Assembly (NCBI GenBank): GCA_030544215.1
Contig: JARZZO010000011.1
Span: forward strand, 2,094,001-2,158,000
Direction of reading: 5' to 3'
Length of the DNA stretch: 64,000 nucleotides
From: Zantedeschia hybrid cultivar
Taxonomy: Eukaryota > Streptophyta > Magnoliopsida > Alismatales > Araceae
The notes under the pieces were generated by a model. That model searched no databases. It was not told the origin of the DNA and saw only the letters and a program-made list of their open reading frames with translations. The translations under genes and the position numbers were made by a program. Shown here piece by piece: positions 11,271 through 21,579 of this stretch (position 1 is the first letter of the stretch; each line of letters starts with the position of its first letter).

Positions 11271-11677
11271 CAGTGGCGGACTCAGCTCATTTCAGAGGGT
11301 TCCTAGGACCCCACTGAAATTTTAAAATTTTATTACAAGAGTCTTAATTTAATAAGACAAATTTTAAATTTAAATATAAAGTGACTTCACTGAATTTTTT
11401 TAAATGACCCACAGGACCCTGGTCCCACTCGGAGCTCAGTTCCACTGAATTTTTTTACATAATATTATAATTTATATTTATGATTTAATAAAAAATTTGT
11501 TGAATGCATTTGGAAGAAAAAATTCTTCGTAACTAAGTGTATCATTTTTATAATGATTAAAATAAATTTATATTTATTTTATATTTTAATATTTTTAATA
11601 TACTAAAAATAAAATATCAAAATATATAATAATAATCTCAGTGATGCTATTAGACAAAGTTTCTACGTCCCCCACTG
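11271..11677. mobile_element. hAT-like MITE, CAGTGGCGGA family (copy 2)
   Basis: Begins CAGTGGCGGACTCAGCTC and ends TACGTCCCCCACTG. The flanks CTCACTAT (11263-11270) and CCCACCAT (11678-11685) match at 6 of 8. The corresponding place in unit B reads CCCACCATCAAC without this element (about 18304), proving insertion into unit A after duplication. The interior is shared, inverted, with 7281-7700. Confidence 0.85.
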
Positions 11678-12224
11678 CCCACCATCAACAGATCCTATGA
11701 TGTCCCTATCCCGTAGAAAGATTCTGAGTCGATGGTAAATGGAAATTGGAGCAAGAGCCTCATTCATAACCTATTTGATTCGGAATCCCTAGAAGCAACC
11801 CTCAGTATTCATCTCCCTCAGGCCCCCAACGATGGCGTATTCATCTCCCTTGGGCCCCCAACGTACGATGCAGACATAACTCCTCACCTACTAAATATAG
11901 AGATAATGCTCCAAACGTAAAGTTCCACACTTCGATAGAATATTCTGAGATTACCTAATCCGAACGATGTGCGTGGAAAGAAGATAGTTACCCAGTTTCT
12001 TATATTATATTGGTCAATGAACTAAAATACCATTGTCAACTATCAAATGGCAACCTGCTTTATCCTCAGTCAAACGGCCACCTACCTCCCTTTGCAAAGA
12101 GAACTTCCTCCCTCTACATTATAGGAATTGCTGCCGATGCCAATTTGTGCATCGGCTCACTTTTATTTGCCATCGGTGTGTTTAATTATAAAAAAGTTTT
12201 TTTTTTTTTTAATTAGTTTCAGTT

Positions 12225-12380
12225 GGCCTCCTTATATCTTACGTGGTCGTACAATTCATTTTGGATAGAACGACTAAAAAAAAGATAAAAGATTGAAAGC
12301 CGGCTGATTTCAAATGAACAGTAAAAATATGATCTGACCATATAAGAGGTTGGGTCTGACAAACAAAAAATGTTATCTTT
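12225..12380. repeat. foldback repeat, unit A copy
   Basis: Begins near CAGTTGGCCTCCTTATATC and closes with TGACCATATAAGAGGTTGGG, whose complement resembles the start. The unit B copy is at 18808-18985 and a longer relative at 30556-30782. It predates the duplication. Confidence 0.45.
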
Positions 12381-12805
12381 TTTCAACTTAAAAACAACGA
12401 CAACTATGATAATATGTGCTGCCGGTGCCGAAAGTTGATCTCCACTTTAAATTATGATTTTAAACACCTCGAGTCAAGGATGACATAGGGTTAACTAGTT
12501 CAAATATGAACACACGCAAAGGACACCCAAGATCATATTTCTTACGAGGACGCCTATACAATATGTACGTTCTCATCGTAATTGAACCAATTATACAACC
12601 ATCTTCGATTCCTCATCATGAAGTTGAATACCGTTTCATGGACAAACCGCTTTATTGCAGAACAAACAGCCCACAAGAGAGCTTAAAAACCCGCAGCGCA
12701 CATCAATGGAAGGAACAATGAACACAAACACACACAAAGAAGAAGAAGGAGAATCATACATGCACTCCACCTTATCCTTTAATCTTCGCCCATTTCCCTC
12801 TCCAT

Positions 12806-13036
12806 CTAGTAGAAGAATGAAAGGACGAAGGCGGCCACCAAGGGGAATAAGGCCGGGAGTACCGACACCGGAGGAAGAGCAGGAGCCGCCGAGGAACCTC
12901 CGCCGCTGCCGGACGGCGACGGCGCAGAAGTGGGGCCGTGCACATGGCCCTCGTGACCCATCACAGGTGCCGCCGGCATAGTTGCGACGGCTAGGAGGAG
13001 GAGGAGGGCGATGGTGAGAGAGGAGGTGGTCGCCAT
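12806..13036 (-). CDS. arabinogalactan-peptide-like GPI-anchored small protein, copy A
   Basis: Predicted 76-residue secreted peptide. Residues 1-23 form a signal peptide (MATTSSLTIA then a Leu run). A short mature part, about 25-55, contains a His-rich HEGHVHG segment and Pro/Ala/Ser-rich TSAPSPSGS and APALPP motifs of the kind hydroxylated and glycosylated in arabinogalactan proteins. The last 20 residues are hydrophobic with no charge, a typical GPI-anchor signal. The start at 13036 was chosen over one 60 nt upstream because it begins the signal peptide and is the start kept in copy B. Such proteins sit at the plasma membrane/cell wall. A TATA box (13191-13200) and a CT/GA-rich leader (13126-13147) precede it. 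It differs from copy B at residues 3, 38, 45 and 58. The exact AGP subfamily is not certain. Confidence 0.8.
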   Translation of the reverse strand: MATTSSLTIALLLLLAVATMPAAPVMGHEGHVHGPTSAPSPSGSGGGSSAAPALPPVSVLPALFPLVAAFVLSFFY

Positions 13037-13190
13037 CTGTCGACAGCGATGGAGAAGGAAGGTAGTAACAGGGAGAGGAAGGGCGCTGGTTTTCACGCTT
13101 CACAACCTAAACCTCTGGCAACCGTCTATTTCTCTCTCTCTCTCTCTGTCTCCACTGCACGCACGGTGCAATTTGGTGTGGGAATGGTGA

Positions 13191-13200
13191 GACTTTATAG
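13191..13200 (-). promoter_or_regulatory. TATA box of AG-peptide copy A
   Basis: Minus strand CTATAAAGTC, about 155 bp upstream of the ATG at 13036 and upstream of a CT-rich leader. It lies inside a 27-bp segment (13191-13217) that is missing from unit B. Confidence 0.6.
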
Positions 13201-13334
13201 ATGCACACGAATGGGGATGTTGGGATTTGGGAACATGGCAAGGGAGGTAACCTTCTGACCAAACGCCTGTCATGTACCTGTGACCGAGCAAAGATTGGAG
13301 GATGAGAGATTCCTAAACTTCAGTTTTGAGATCT

Positions 13335-13645
13335 AGTAAGGTTGCAGAGTTGATGTTAGGTTAAATTCTAATTAGCACAATCCAGCTGTGGGATGTACAT
13401 CTCTCCAAGTGGTGGGACGTACGGTGTAGTACAACCGTACAAGAAGCAACGGCTAGCTCTCGGGGATGCAGTACAAAACCTGGGATACATTGCTATGGAC
13501 TTGACTTGGCCCTTTTCTTTTTTTGAATAAATATTGCTCAATGAAAATGATGAACTGGAGTTTTCACCTTGCCCCAAGTCAACTGATTTAATTGACACTT
13601 GATGAAACAATGGAGCTCTCAGGGAGATTATTATAACCACCGGCT
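13335..13645. other. 311-bp segment present only in unit A
   Basis: Unit B joins GAGATCT directly to GAAATGAG, skipping this segment. A 2-bp CT microhomology lies at the joint. No TIR or A tract marks it as an insertion, so a deletion from unit B is more likely. Confidence 0.6.
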
Positions 13646-14180
13646 GAAATGAGATAAATAAGGTCATTCCCACAACGGAATGCTCTTCTGCTCAGAACAT
13701 AGAAGCTTCACAAAAGAATTAGAAGAGATCCTCTCAGTACTTATTTAGATCGAAATCTAGTAGTATTGAGAGGGGAGGAGGTCAAATACTGTAAAAAAAA
13801 AATCTTTGTATGATTTTTAAATTTGACAAATAAATGTACTGAGAGGATCTATTCTCCAAAAAAATATATGTTGCTATAAGTAGTAGATATTAATCCATAA
13901 TGGGCAATAACTTGGAACGTTGTTTTTGTACAGTCATAAAATGAATATTTGCAATCTACTACTCTTTCAAGGGATGCTTACATCTATGTCAACTCTTTGT
14001 TAATTGTCGGAGTACCCGTAGAGCCACATAGTGTATTGTGGATAAATGAAAAGGGTAAAATTAAATTTTTTAAATATTTTTAACTAATTTATCAAGTATT
14101 TGCCAAGAATGTTAGATTAAATGGCATGCTAGCTAGGAGTCGTATAACACACAACCAATCTTATATTGCTTAGTATGGAT

Positions 14181-14757
14181 TGTTAGCAAAAAGTGGCCAA
14201 TCTACCCGCCGTAGCACCGTGGTGCCGGCAAGGATCCCCCCTTCTTGGGTAGCAGGGGTGCAAGGTTCAAGCCCAACTAGGGCTTTTAGGGTGACTTTAT
14301 CTGAGGGTTTTCTGTGGGAAGCTGTTTGGTGTGTGTTTGTGGCACGCGTGAGCCCCATGTTGGGGTGAAGTTTGGATTGGAAAAGATGAAAATAGTTTGG
14401 TTTTGTTGAGATCGATTCTTAGCTGTTGGCCCTTGTGTCCATAAAACTCAACCACTGAGTTACAACTAAAAAAAAAAAATTTGCAGGACGTGGCCAATGA
14501 AGTTCAAATCTCAGGCAATTTTAGGTCAAAGCTTATTCCATAGATAAGTACCCTAAGGAGAAAATATCTTCAACTTCCATCCTGATTCTTTTTTCCAATT
14601 TTTGCTTATGGCGGAGGCAATTTTGAGGGGGGTGGAGATGGCTAATGAAGATGCCTCCATATAAAAGAAACCAAGGGTGAGAATGGAACTCACCTTGCTA
14701 TTAGCCATCAAAGTCCCGTCTCTTTCTTCTTCTCTTCTTCCCTTTCTTGAACTAACA
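14181..14757 (+). mobile_element. copia-type 5' LTR, unit A, interrupted by a SINE
   Basis: TG...CA ends (TGTTAGC ... GAACTAACA), preceded by the target duplication TGGAT (14176-14180). TATA box CCATATAAAAG near 14659. A PBS-like ATATCAGAGC follows at about 14762, similar to the 3' end complement of initiator tRNA-Met. Without the SINE, the LTR is about 280 bp, like the 3' LTR at 25134-25418. Confidence 0.8.
14202..14482 (+). mobile_element. SINE inside the copia LTR, unit A
   Basis: A-box-like GTAGCACCGTGGTGCC, B-box-like AGGTTCAAGCCC and an A tract (about 14467-14479). The flanks GCAAAAAGTGGCCAAT and GCAGGACGTGGCCAAT (14186-14201, 14483-14498) form a 16-bp duplication. The same SINE at the same place occurs in unit B (21601-21877), so it predates the duplication. 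Confidence 0.82.
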
Positions 14758-16842
14758 TCGATATCAGAGCACGATGATCTTCCGCCATACGGCTATCCGC
14801 TACGATTCTCTGCTACAACATCACATCAACCACTTGTCGTCACCACGACCTAACTGTAGCACCATTGCGGCCCTATACATCGGTTGCACCATGCTTTGCA
14901 AAGCCTTGCCGCTGCCCCATCGACCCTTGTGATGTTGCTAGCTGCCGCCAACCGTAGCGCCAACCCCTGTGACTTTGCCTTCCGTTGCCATCCGTAGCAG
15001 CTCTCTACCATGGCTGTTGGTCCATTGTGTCATGAATTGCCCATGCACTGCCGCTATCGGATTCACGTGCACCACTACCACTAAGACACCCACCGTGTCC
15101 TGGCTTCATTGCCCATCGCCTCTGACCACCTCGTCATCGTCGTTCTAGCTTCCCAGTGCTATCACCATCCCATCTTTCCTCAATCCTAATGTGTTGATTG
15201 ATACTGAGCTAAATAAGATGGAGAAATTGAATGGAACTAACTATGAAATGTGATATAGAAAAATAAGGTATGGGCTTATTCATGATAATGTGGAACATGT
15301 CCTTGATGGCATTGCACCAAAATTTGGTGATAACTCCTCATTGATAGATATCAAGAAAAAGGAGCAGTGGACATTAGATGACAAGAAAGTCAAGAGCCTA
15401 ATGCTTATGTTTATGGTGGACAATTTCATAAAATTCTTTAAAATTTATGAGACTACTACTCAAAATATGTGAGACGCTATTAAGAAGAAACATGAAAATA
15501 TCACAGAAGTAAATACTCAGCTCTTATTACACTGGTACAACTTTTGTCGTATACAAGAAAGTGATAGCGTTCTTGAGCATATAAATAAAATGATTGTGAA
15601 ATTAAAATTCTAGAGAAAATACATGTGACAACTATTTTAAATAGTTTGCCACCCTCACTAGATATGGCTGCCACCACACTCAGAACGAGTGGTTCCACTT
15701 TGCATGTTGCTGACTTACTAGAAAGGAAGGATCTATAATTGAACTTGCGGGAGGTAAATGCTACTCAATGCACGCCCAGACGAGAAGCTCTAAAAGGCCA
15801 GAATCACTATACCAGGCTGAATAGGTCACAACTTAAAGGAAGTAAATCGCAACACAAGAAAAAGAAGGTTCCTCACAATACTTGCTATAAATGTGGATGA
15901 TTTGGCTATTTCAAGGCCGATTGTCCAGAAAAGTAAGAGAATAACTATTTTAAAAATAAACATCCAGAATAAGGAGGAACTAGTAAGAGAGATTTTGTTG
16001 GAGTAATTGAATGCAATGCTATAATGACTGACACCAATAAGTGGTGGATAGATTTTGGAGCTTCTTGTCGTATTGCTAAAATCAGGAAAGAGCTCGTGAT
16101 GCTAAACAACCTGAAGATTGGTGAGCAGAATATTTATATGGACAACAATATCTATCTGAATGTGGAACGTGTTAAAAAATATTTTCTGAATCTTGAGGAT
16201 AATGTCATGGTCTTCAAAGATTTTTTTTATTGTTTAATTGAAAAAATGACTAAGAAATCTTTAGTAGTAGGATATAGATCATGAGAATTATTAGAGTTAA
16301 TTTACTCATATACTTGTGACCCTCTAAGTGTTAGAATATATGATAGTAATGAATATTTCATAACGTTTATAAATGATTGCTCAAGAATGCTTATATATAC
16401 CTTATTTCTGCTAAGTTAGAAGTATTTAGTTGTTTTAAGAGATATAAAGTAGAAGTTGAAAGACAATTGAGTAGTAACATTAAGACATTAAGAACTAATA
16501 AAAGTGGAGAATACAACTCAAGAGAATTTAAAAGATATTATCAAGAATATAAAATAAAGAGGTATATTATTATACTTTATACGCCATAACAAAATAGTAT
16601 AGCAGAAAGAAGGAACATAACATGTTGAATGCTATTAGGTGTATACTATCACATCAAGATCTTCCCAAAGCACTTTGGGGAGAGGTATTGCTCACGGCTA
16701 GTTATACTTTAAATAGAATACTTACCAAGTCTACTAAAAGTACACTATGAATTGAGTTGCCTTAGAAAACAGGAATCGATAGCTTACATATTTATTCCAA
16801 ATCAACTTAGAGGTAAGTTAGACTTTAATATATTGAAGTGTA
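14758..16842 (+). pseudogene. copia gag-pol remnant, unit A, cut at the duplication junction
   Basis: Frameshifted and stop-ridden. In order: a leader; gag (KLNGTNYEM, about 15226; DNFIKFFKIYETTTQN, about 15418); a zinc knuckle CYKCG...KADC near 15885 with the usual His replaced by Tyr; a protease-like WWIDFGAS (16042); then an integrase core fragment (about 16300-16800). RT and RNase H are absent because the copy stops at the junction near 16842. Compared with unit B it keeps the zinc-knuckle segment. Confidence 0.75.
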
Positions 16843-16874
16843 TCCAACTAATTAAATGAATAAGCAAAGATCAT

Positions 16875-17145
16875 GTGCAAGGGCTCGTAGTGCAGTGGCA
16901 TTGGGCATGCACGCCGCTCCTGCTCGGGAAGCCGATCGCGGGGTTGATCCCGCGGGCTTCTCTCCTTTATAGGAGGTAATCGCCGCGGTACTCTGTGGAC
17001 ATTATGTTGTTTAGCAAGAATCTTCTCATTCGAGTGCGAAAAAATTCTTCTCTCGGAGAAATTATATGGTCTCAGCAGAGTTGATCCCAGCTCTTCTAGT
17101 TGGGTACCATGTCCCAGAACTACTAGACTACTGATAAAAAAAAAA
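16875..17145 (+). mobile_element. tRNA-derived SINE
   Basis: A-box-like CGTAGTGCAGTGGC and B-box-like GGGGTTGATCCC, ending in an A tract. It is flanked by GAATAAGCAAAGATCAT (16858-16874) and GAATAAACAAAGATCAT (17146-17162), a 17-bp duplication with one mismatch. Unit A has the empty site at about 9223. Same family as 25858-26116. Confidence 0.9.
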
Positions 17146-18042
17146 GAATAAACAAAGATCATCTAATGAACTATCCTGGAGAGTTGCTTTGGTTAATTTG
17201 GTTAACGTTCGAGAAATGTTTCTCAAACCATTTGCAATTTTCCGCCTCGATTAATTCTGAAAATTCAGTTTAGCAGCAACTGACCATTTTATTAGATCGG
17301 CTACATATGCCAGACGTTAAGAGGGCTTACTTATTGAGACCATTGGATAAATATGTGATTTTCTACCATGGGCGTTTCTTTCGACATCCAATGTTCATGT
17401 ATGACATCCATATGGCATATGGTAAAAAAAAAAGGAATAATTTCACATTAATCATACTCGTGTGCTAAATTTCAAGTATACCATAATTTAATTTCATACA
17501 TATTAACTTACATTTCCTTATAAAATAATATATGTATCAAATATACCATTTTTGTGGCATTATATGAAAAGCTCATACATATAAAATGTAGCATCGTTAT
17601 AGTAGTTTTGAAACATTATATATAGTAAGTCCTCACTTTGATAGTAGAATGAGTTATAACGGGATTAGTTATTTTGAATTGCTTATTCCATGATAAAGTG
17701 GTTTCACTTTGATATTAAGGCATAATTCAAGACGACATATCAAATTCTTGAGTATAAGATGGAATTACTTATCCATCTAATTTTAGGAATAAGCAATTTC
17801 GACGTGGAATAGCTAATTTTGCTTAATTATTCCTTAATGACTACCACAGTCCTTGGAGTGGCATCCTCAGAGCCAACTAGTTGGGTAACAAATCCTTTTG
17901 GAAGGCAGAGAAGACGAAGTCTATGTCTGGGTCTGGTCAGCTATGCTACAGGTCAGGGATAAACTCAAATGTAGGATCATTCAATCATGGTACAATATCA
18001 ATATATGGTTAGACAAATGGATTCAAAGTCTTATTATTTTCC

Positions 18043-18290
18043 AGTATGAGTAGCGCAACGGACACCTTCTCCTCCCAGGAGGGGGAAGGGCGCAGGTTCG
18101 AATGTTTGGGTTGTGTTGGACGGGCGGGGCTTATCCATGGAATTTTCGCCGGATGGCGGAATAGTTGCCCTTTGGGCAGAACATGTGCTGCAAAATCTTT
18201 GTTTATCGGAGGATTCGAATCCAACTCTTTGAGTTGAGACTCTCTTGGCTGTTGTAACTATTGTGCTACCATGTTCAAGAAAAAAAAAAG
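18043..18290 (+). mobile_element. tRNA-derived SINE, second family
   Basis: A-box-like TGAGTAGCGCAACGG, B-box-like CGCAGGTTCGAATG, A tract at 18279-18290. Target duplication GTCTTATTATTTTCC (18028-18042) and GTCTTATTGTTTTCC (18291-18305). Unit A has no SINE here but a MITE a few bases away. Confidence 0.88.
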
Positions 18291-18807
18291 GTCTTATTGT
18301 TTTCCCACCATCAACAGATCCTATAACGGCCGTATCCCTAAGAAAGTTTCTGAGTTGATGGTAAATCGAAATTAGAATAAGAGCCTCATTCATAACCTAT
18401 TTGAGTCAGAATCCCGAGAAGCAATCCTCAGTATTCATCTTCCTCGGGCCCCCAACGATGCAAACATAACTCCGCACGTAGTAAATGTAGAGATAATGCT
18501 CCAAACGTAAAGTTCCACACTTCGATAGAATATTCTGAGATTACCTAATCCTAACGATGTGCGTGGAAAGAAGATATATAGTTACCCAGTTTCTTATATT
18601 ATATTGGTCAATGAACTAAAATACCATTGTCAACTATCAAATGGCAACCTGTTTTATCCTTAGTCAAACGGCCAGCTACCTCCCTTTGCAATGAGAACTT
18701 CCTCCCTCTACATTATAGGAATTGCTGCTCATGCCAATTTGTGCATTGGCTCACTTTATTTGCCATCGGCATTTTTAATTTTAAAAGAAGTTTCTTTAAA
18801 AATTTGT

Positions 18808-18985
18808 TTTGGTCGGTCTCATAGTGTCCTATACGATCGTACAATCCATCTCGGATTGAACGACTCAAAAAAAAGATGAAAAATTGAAAGCTATTTCCAA
18901 ATGAATAATAAAAAATAATACGGATCATCCGATCAAAAATTAGACTGTATGACCATATAGAAAGTTGGGACTAACAAACAAAAAA
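18808..18985. repeat. foldback repeat, unit B copy
   Basis: Counterpart of 12225-12380. The left arm (GGTCGGTCTCATAGTGTCC) and the right arm (GACCATATAGAAAGTTGGG) are imperfect complements. Confidence 0.45.
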
Positions 18986-19027
18986 TGTTATTTTTTTTAA
19001 AATTAAAAATAACAACAATTGTCATAA

Positions 19028-19339
19028 TGTTGGAGCGGCTATATAATAGTCTTATATTAGTTTATTTCAGTTATGGCTAGTGCGTATGATTTTGGGCTCC
19101 TTCAAACTCAACACACTCGGGTTTTGTAGTTTGTAAGATGGTATCAGTACTTGACCCAACTTTATCTTCTAATTTGCTTCACCTTTTGTTATATAATTTC
19201 TACGGTCCATTTTGACCGTGAGGGAGAGTGTTGGAGCGGCTATATAATAGTCTTACATCGGTTAATTTCAGTTGTGACATGTGCTTACGATTTTGGACCC
19301 CTTCAAACTCAACACCTGAATTTTGTGGTTTGTAAGACA
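19028..19339 (+). mobile_element. TRIM-type LTR element
   Basis: Two direct repeats of about 111 bp begin TGTTGGAGCGGCTATATAAT (19028-19138 and 19229-19339). Between them, TGGTATCAGTAC directly after the first repeat resembles the initiator tRNA-Met primer site, and GTGAGGGAGAG just before the second is a polypurine tract. The total is only about 312 bp, with no coding sequence, the layout of a terminal-repeat retrotransposon in miniature. No clear 5-bp duplication was seen, but unit A lacks the element at this point (about 12410). Confidence 0.75.
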
Positions 19340-19659
19340 TTATATCGGGCCGTCGATGCAGCAAGTTGTTCTCCACTTTAAATTATGATTGTAAACACCT
19401 TGAGTCAAGGATGGCGTAGGGGTTAACTAATTCAAATGTGAACACACCCAAAGGACGTCCAAGATCATATTTCTTACAAGGAAGCCTATGCAAATCGCTT
19501 TATTGCAGGACAAACAACCCACAAGCGCTTAAAAACCCGCAGCACACATCAATGGAAGGAACAATGAACACAAACACGCACAAAGAAGAAGCTGCAGCAG
19601 CATATAGAGATACATGCACGCCACCTTATCCTTTAATCTCCGCCCATTTCTCTCTCCAT

Positions 19660-19890
19660 CTAGTAGAAGAATGAAAGGACGAAGGCGGCCACCAAGGGGA
19701 ATAAGGCCGGGAGTACCGCCACCGGAGGAAGAGCAGGAGCCGCCGAGGAACCTCCACTGCTGCCGGACGGCGACGGCGAAGAAGTGGGGCCGTGCACATG
19801 GCCCTCGTGACCCATCACAGGTGCCGCCGGCATAGTTGCGACGGCTAGGAGGAGGAGGAGGGCGATGGTGAGAGAGGAGGTGGCCGCCAT
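19660..19890 (-). CDS. arabinogalactan-peptide-like GPI-anchored small protein, copy B
   Basis: 76 codons, same architecture as copy A: signal peptide, His-rich HEGHVHG, short Ala/Pro/Ser glycosylation region, hydrophobic GPI signal. Residues Ala3, Ser38, Ser45 and Ala58 differ from copy A, all conservative, so the protein is likely still under constraint or the copy is young. Upstream, the 27 bp holding copy A's TATA box are missing (between 20055 and 20056), and the leader has about 8 extra bases near 19919. About 380 bp upstream of the start codon (on the promoter side) a solo LTR has inserted at 20274. Expression may therefore differ from copy A. Confidence 0.78.
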   Translation of the reverse strand: MAATSSLTIALLLLLAVATMPAAPVMGHEGHVHGPTSSPSPSGSSGGSSAAPALPPVAVLPALFPLVAAFVLSFFY

Positions 19891-20273
19891 CTGTCGACAG
19901 CGATGGAGAAGGAAGGGATCACCGATAGTAACAAGGGAGAGGAAGGGCTCTGGTTTTCACTCTTCACCACCTAAACCTCTGTTAACCGTCTATTCCTCTC
20001 TCTCTCTCTCTCTCTCTCCACTGCATGCACGGTGCAATATTGGTGTGGGAATGGTGATGTTGGGATTTGGGAACATGGTAAGGGAGGTAACCTTCTGACC
20101 AAACGCCGGTCATGTACCTGTGACCGAGCAAAGATTGGAGGATGAGAGATTCCTAAACTTCAGGTTTGAGATCTGAAATGAGATAACTAAGGTCATTCCC
20201 ACAACTGAATGCTCTTCTGCTCAAGAGCATAGAAGGTTCACAAAAGAATTAGAAGAGATCTCTCAATACTTAC

Positions 20274-21166
20274 TGATGAGGCAGAATCCGATTCGGCCCA
20301 TTGAAGCAAGCCCAAACCTCGTTCAGCCCAGCAGCAGCAGTGCAAGGCCCTCAGGGAGCCTTCGGCCTATCAGCGGCCCAACAGCCCTCGGCCCGTTAGC
20401 GGCACCGTAGCTCCCGGCCCAATAGGCTTCGGCCCGCCAGCGGCCCACCAGCCTACGGCCCGGGAACAACGCGGCAGCCCAGGGCCCAACAGGCTTCGGC
20501 CCATCAGCGGCCCAACCCCCTTCGGCCCGATAGCCGAGTCCGGCCCACTCCGGTGACGGACCAGGCACTATGGCGGTTTACCAGTAAGCCCGCGTTTAGT
20601 CCTATATCGGCTACCACCGTTAACCATCCGCTATCCTCTGCTATAAATACACCGCTATTTATTGCCAAATGAAGGCTCTCTTAAGCCTCCGAGACCCTTA
20701 AGGACTACAGTCCGAAAAGCATTAAAGCTACTCTTTGCCTTCTGAATCGAATCTTCTTCAGGAGCTAACTTGACCGTCGGAGGGGGTTCCTTAGGGCTGA
20801 AGCCCGGGACTCATGCTGACCGGTTTTCTTCTTCTTTCCCTCCTGCAGGAGCTCGGTTCGAATCATCGCCGACCTTCCTGAGTCGGTCTCGGCCTCCGAC
20901 CTCGGATTCCTCTCCCTGGTCTCGACGCCGTGCGCCGGCTGCCCCACGACAGAGGAGACTCGGCCTCGCGCCGCCCCTTCGTCCGCCGAAGGAGATTCGG
21001 CCCTGACTTCCCAGAGCGAGCCAGCCTTCGGACCTTCGGCTTCGCCTCTGCATCCTTCGTCTTCCGGATCCCCGTCGGGCCTCTGAACACCAATCCGATC
21101 CAACTCCGGATCCATTTCTTCGGATTCCGGCTTCGAAATCCGGTCGTGATAGCTTCGGCTACATCA
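20274..21166 (+). mobile_element. gypsy solo LTR (893 bp)
   Basis: Starts TGATGAGGCAGAATCC and ends GGCTACATCA, with a perfect 5-bp target duplication CTTAC (20269-20273 and 21167-21171). TATA box CTATAAATAC at 20641-20650. The U3 is packed with GGCCCA/CGGCCC words (20287-20545). There is no internal domain on either side, so it arose by LTR-LTR recombination. The pre-insertion sequence is visible in unit A near 13740 (AGTACTTATTTAGATCG). Confidence 0.92.
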
Positions 21167-21579
21167 CTTACGTATTTAGATCGAAGTCCAGCATTATTGA
21201 GAGGAAGAGGAGATCAAACATTGAAAAACACCCCTTCCTGAATCCTTTCCCTCTCAGTACTATTGGAATCCGGTCCAAACATGTACTGAGAGGATCTCCT
21301 CTCCAAAAAAATATATGTTATTATAAGTAGCAGATATCAATTCATAATGGGCAATAGCTTGGAACATTATTTTTGTACAGTCAACTCTTTGTTAATTGTC
21401 GGAGTACTTGTAGGAGCCACATAGTGTACCGTGGATAAATGAAAATGGTAAAATTAAAATTTTTAAAAGTTTTTAACTAATTTAGCAAGTATTTGCTAGG
21501 TTGTTAAATCAAATGGCATGCTAGCTAGGAGTCGTATAACATAACCAAACTTATATTGCCAAATCATGTTAGTATGGAT

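Larger units (their letters stand above)
9208..16842 (+). repeat. tandem duplication, unit A
   Basis: Begins ACCCAACTAATTAAATGAAT and is collinear with 16843-24129. It shares the AG-peptide gene, a foldback repeat, a SINE inside a copia 5' LTR and the copia internal region up to AGGTAAGTTAGA. It ends abruptly inside copia at about 16842, where unit B starts. Unit-specific insertions: LINE 9403-10280, SINE 10294-10497, hAT MITE 11271-11677. Confidence 0.88.

Noticed and set aside
12636..13103. 155-codon minus-strand frame and a 108-codon plus-strand frame over the AG-peptide gene
   Set aside because: Both are other-frame readings of the GC-rich AG-peptide locus. Only the frame with a signal peptide and GPI tail is kept in both duplicated copies.
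16890..16950. Possible tRNA gene (A- and B-box-like words)
   Set aside because: The region is bounded by a 17-bp target duplication and ends in an A tract, so it is a tRNA-derived SINE. No cloverleaf with acceptor stem was found.
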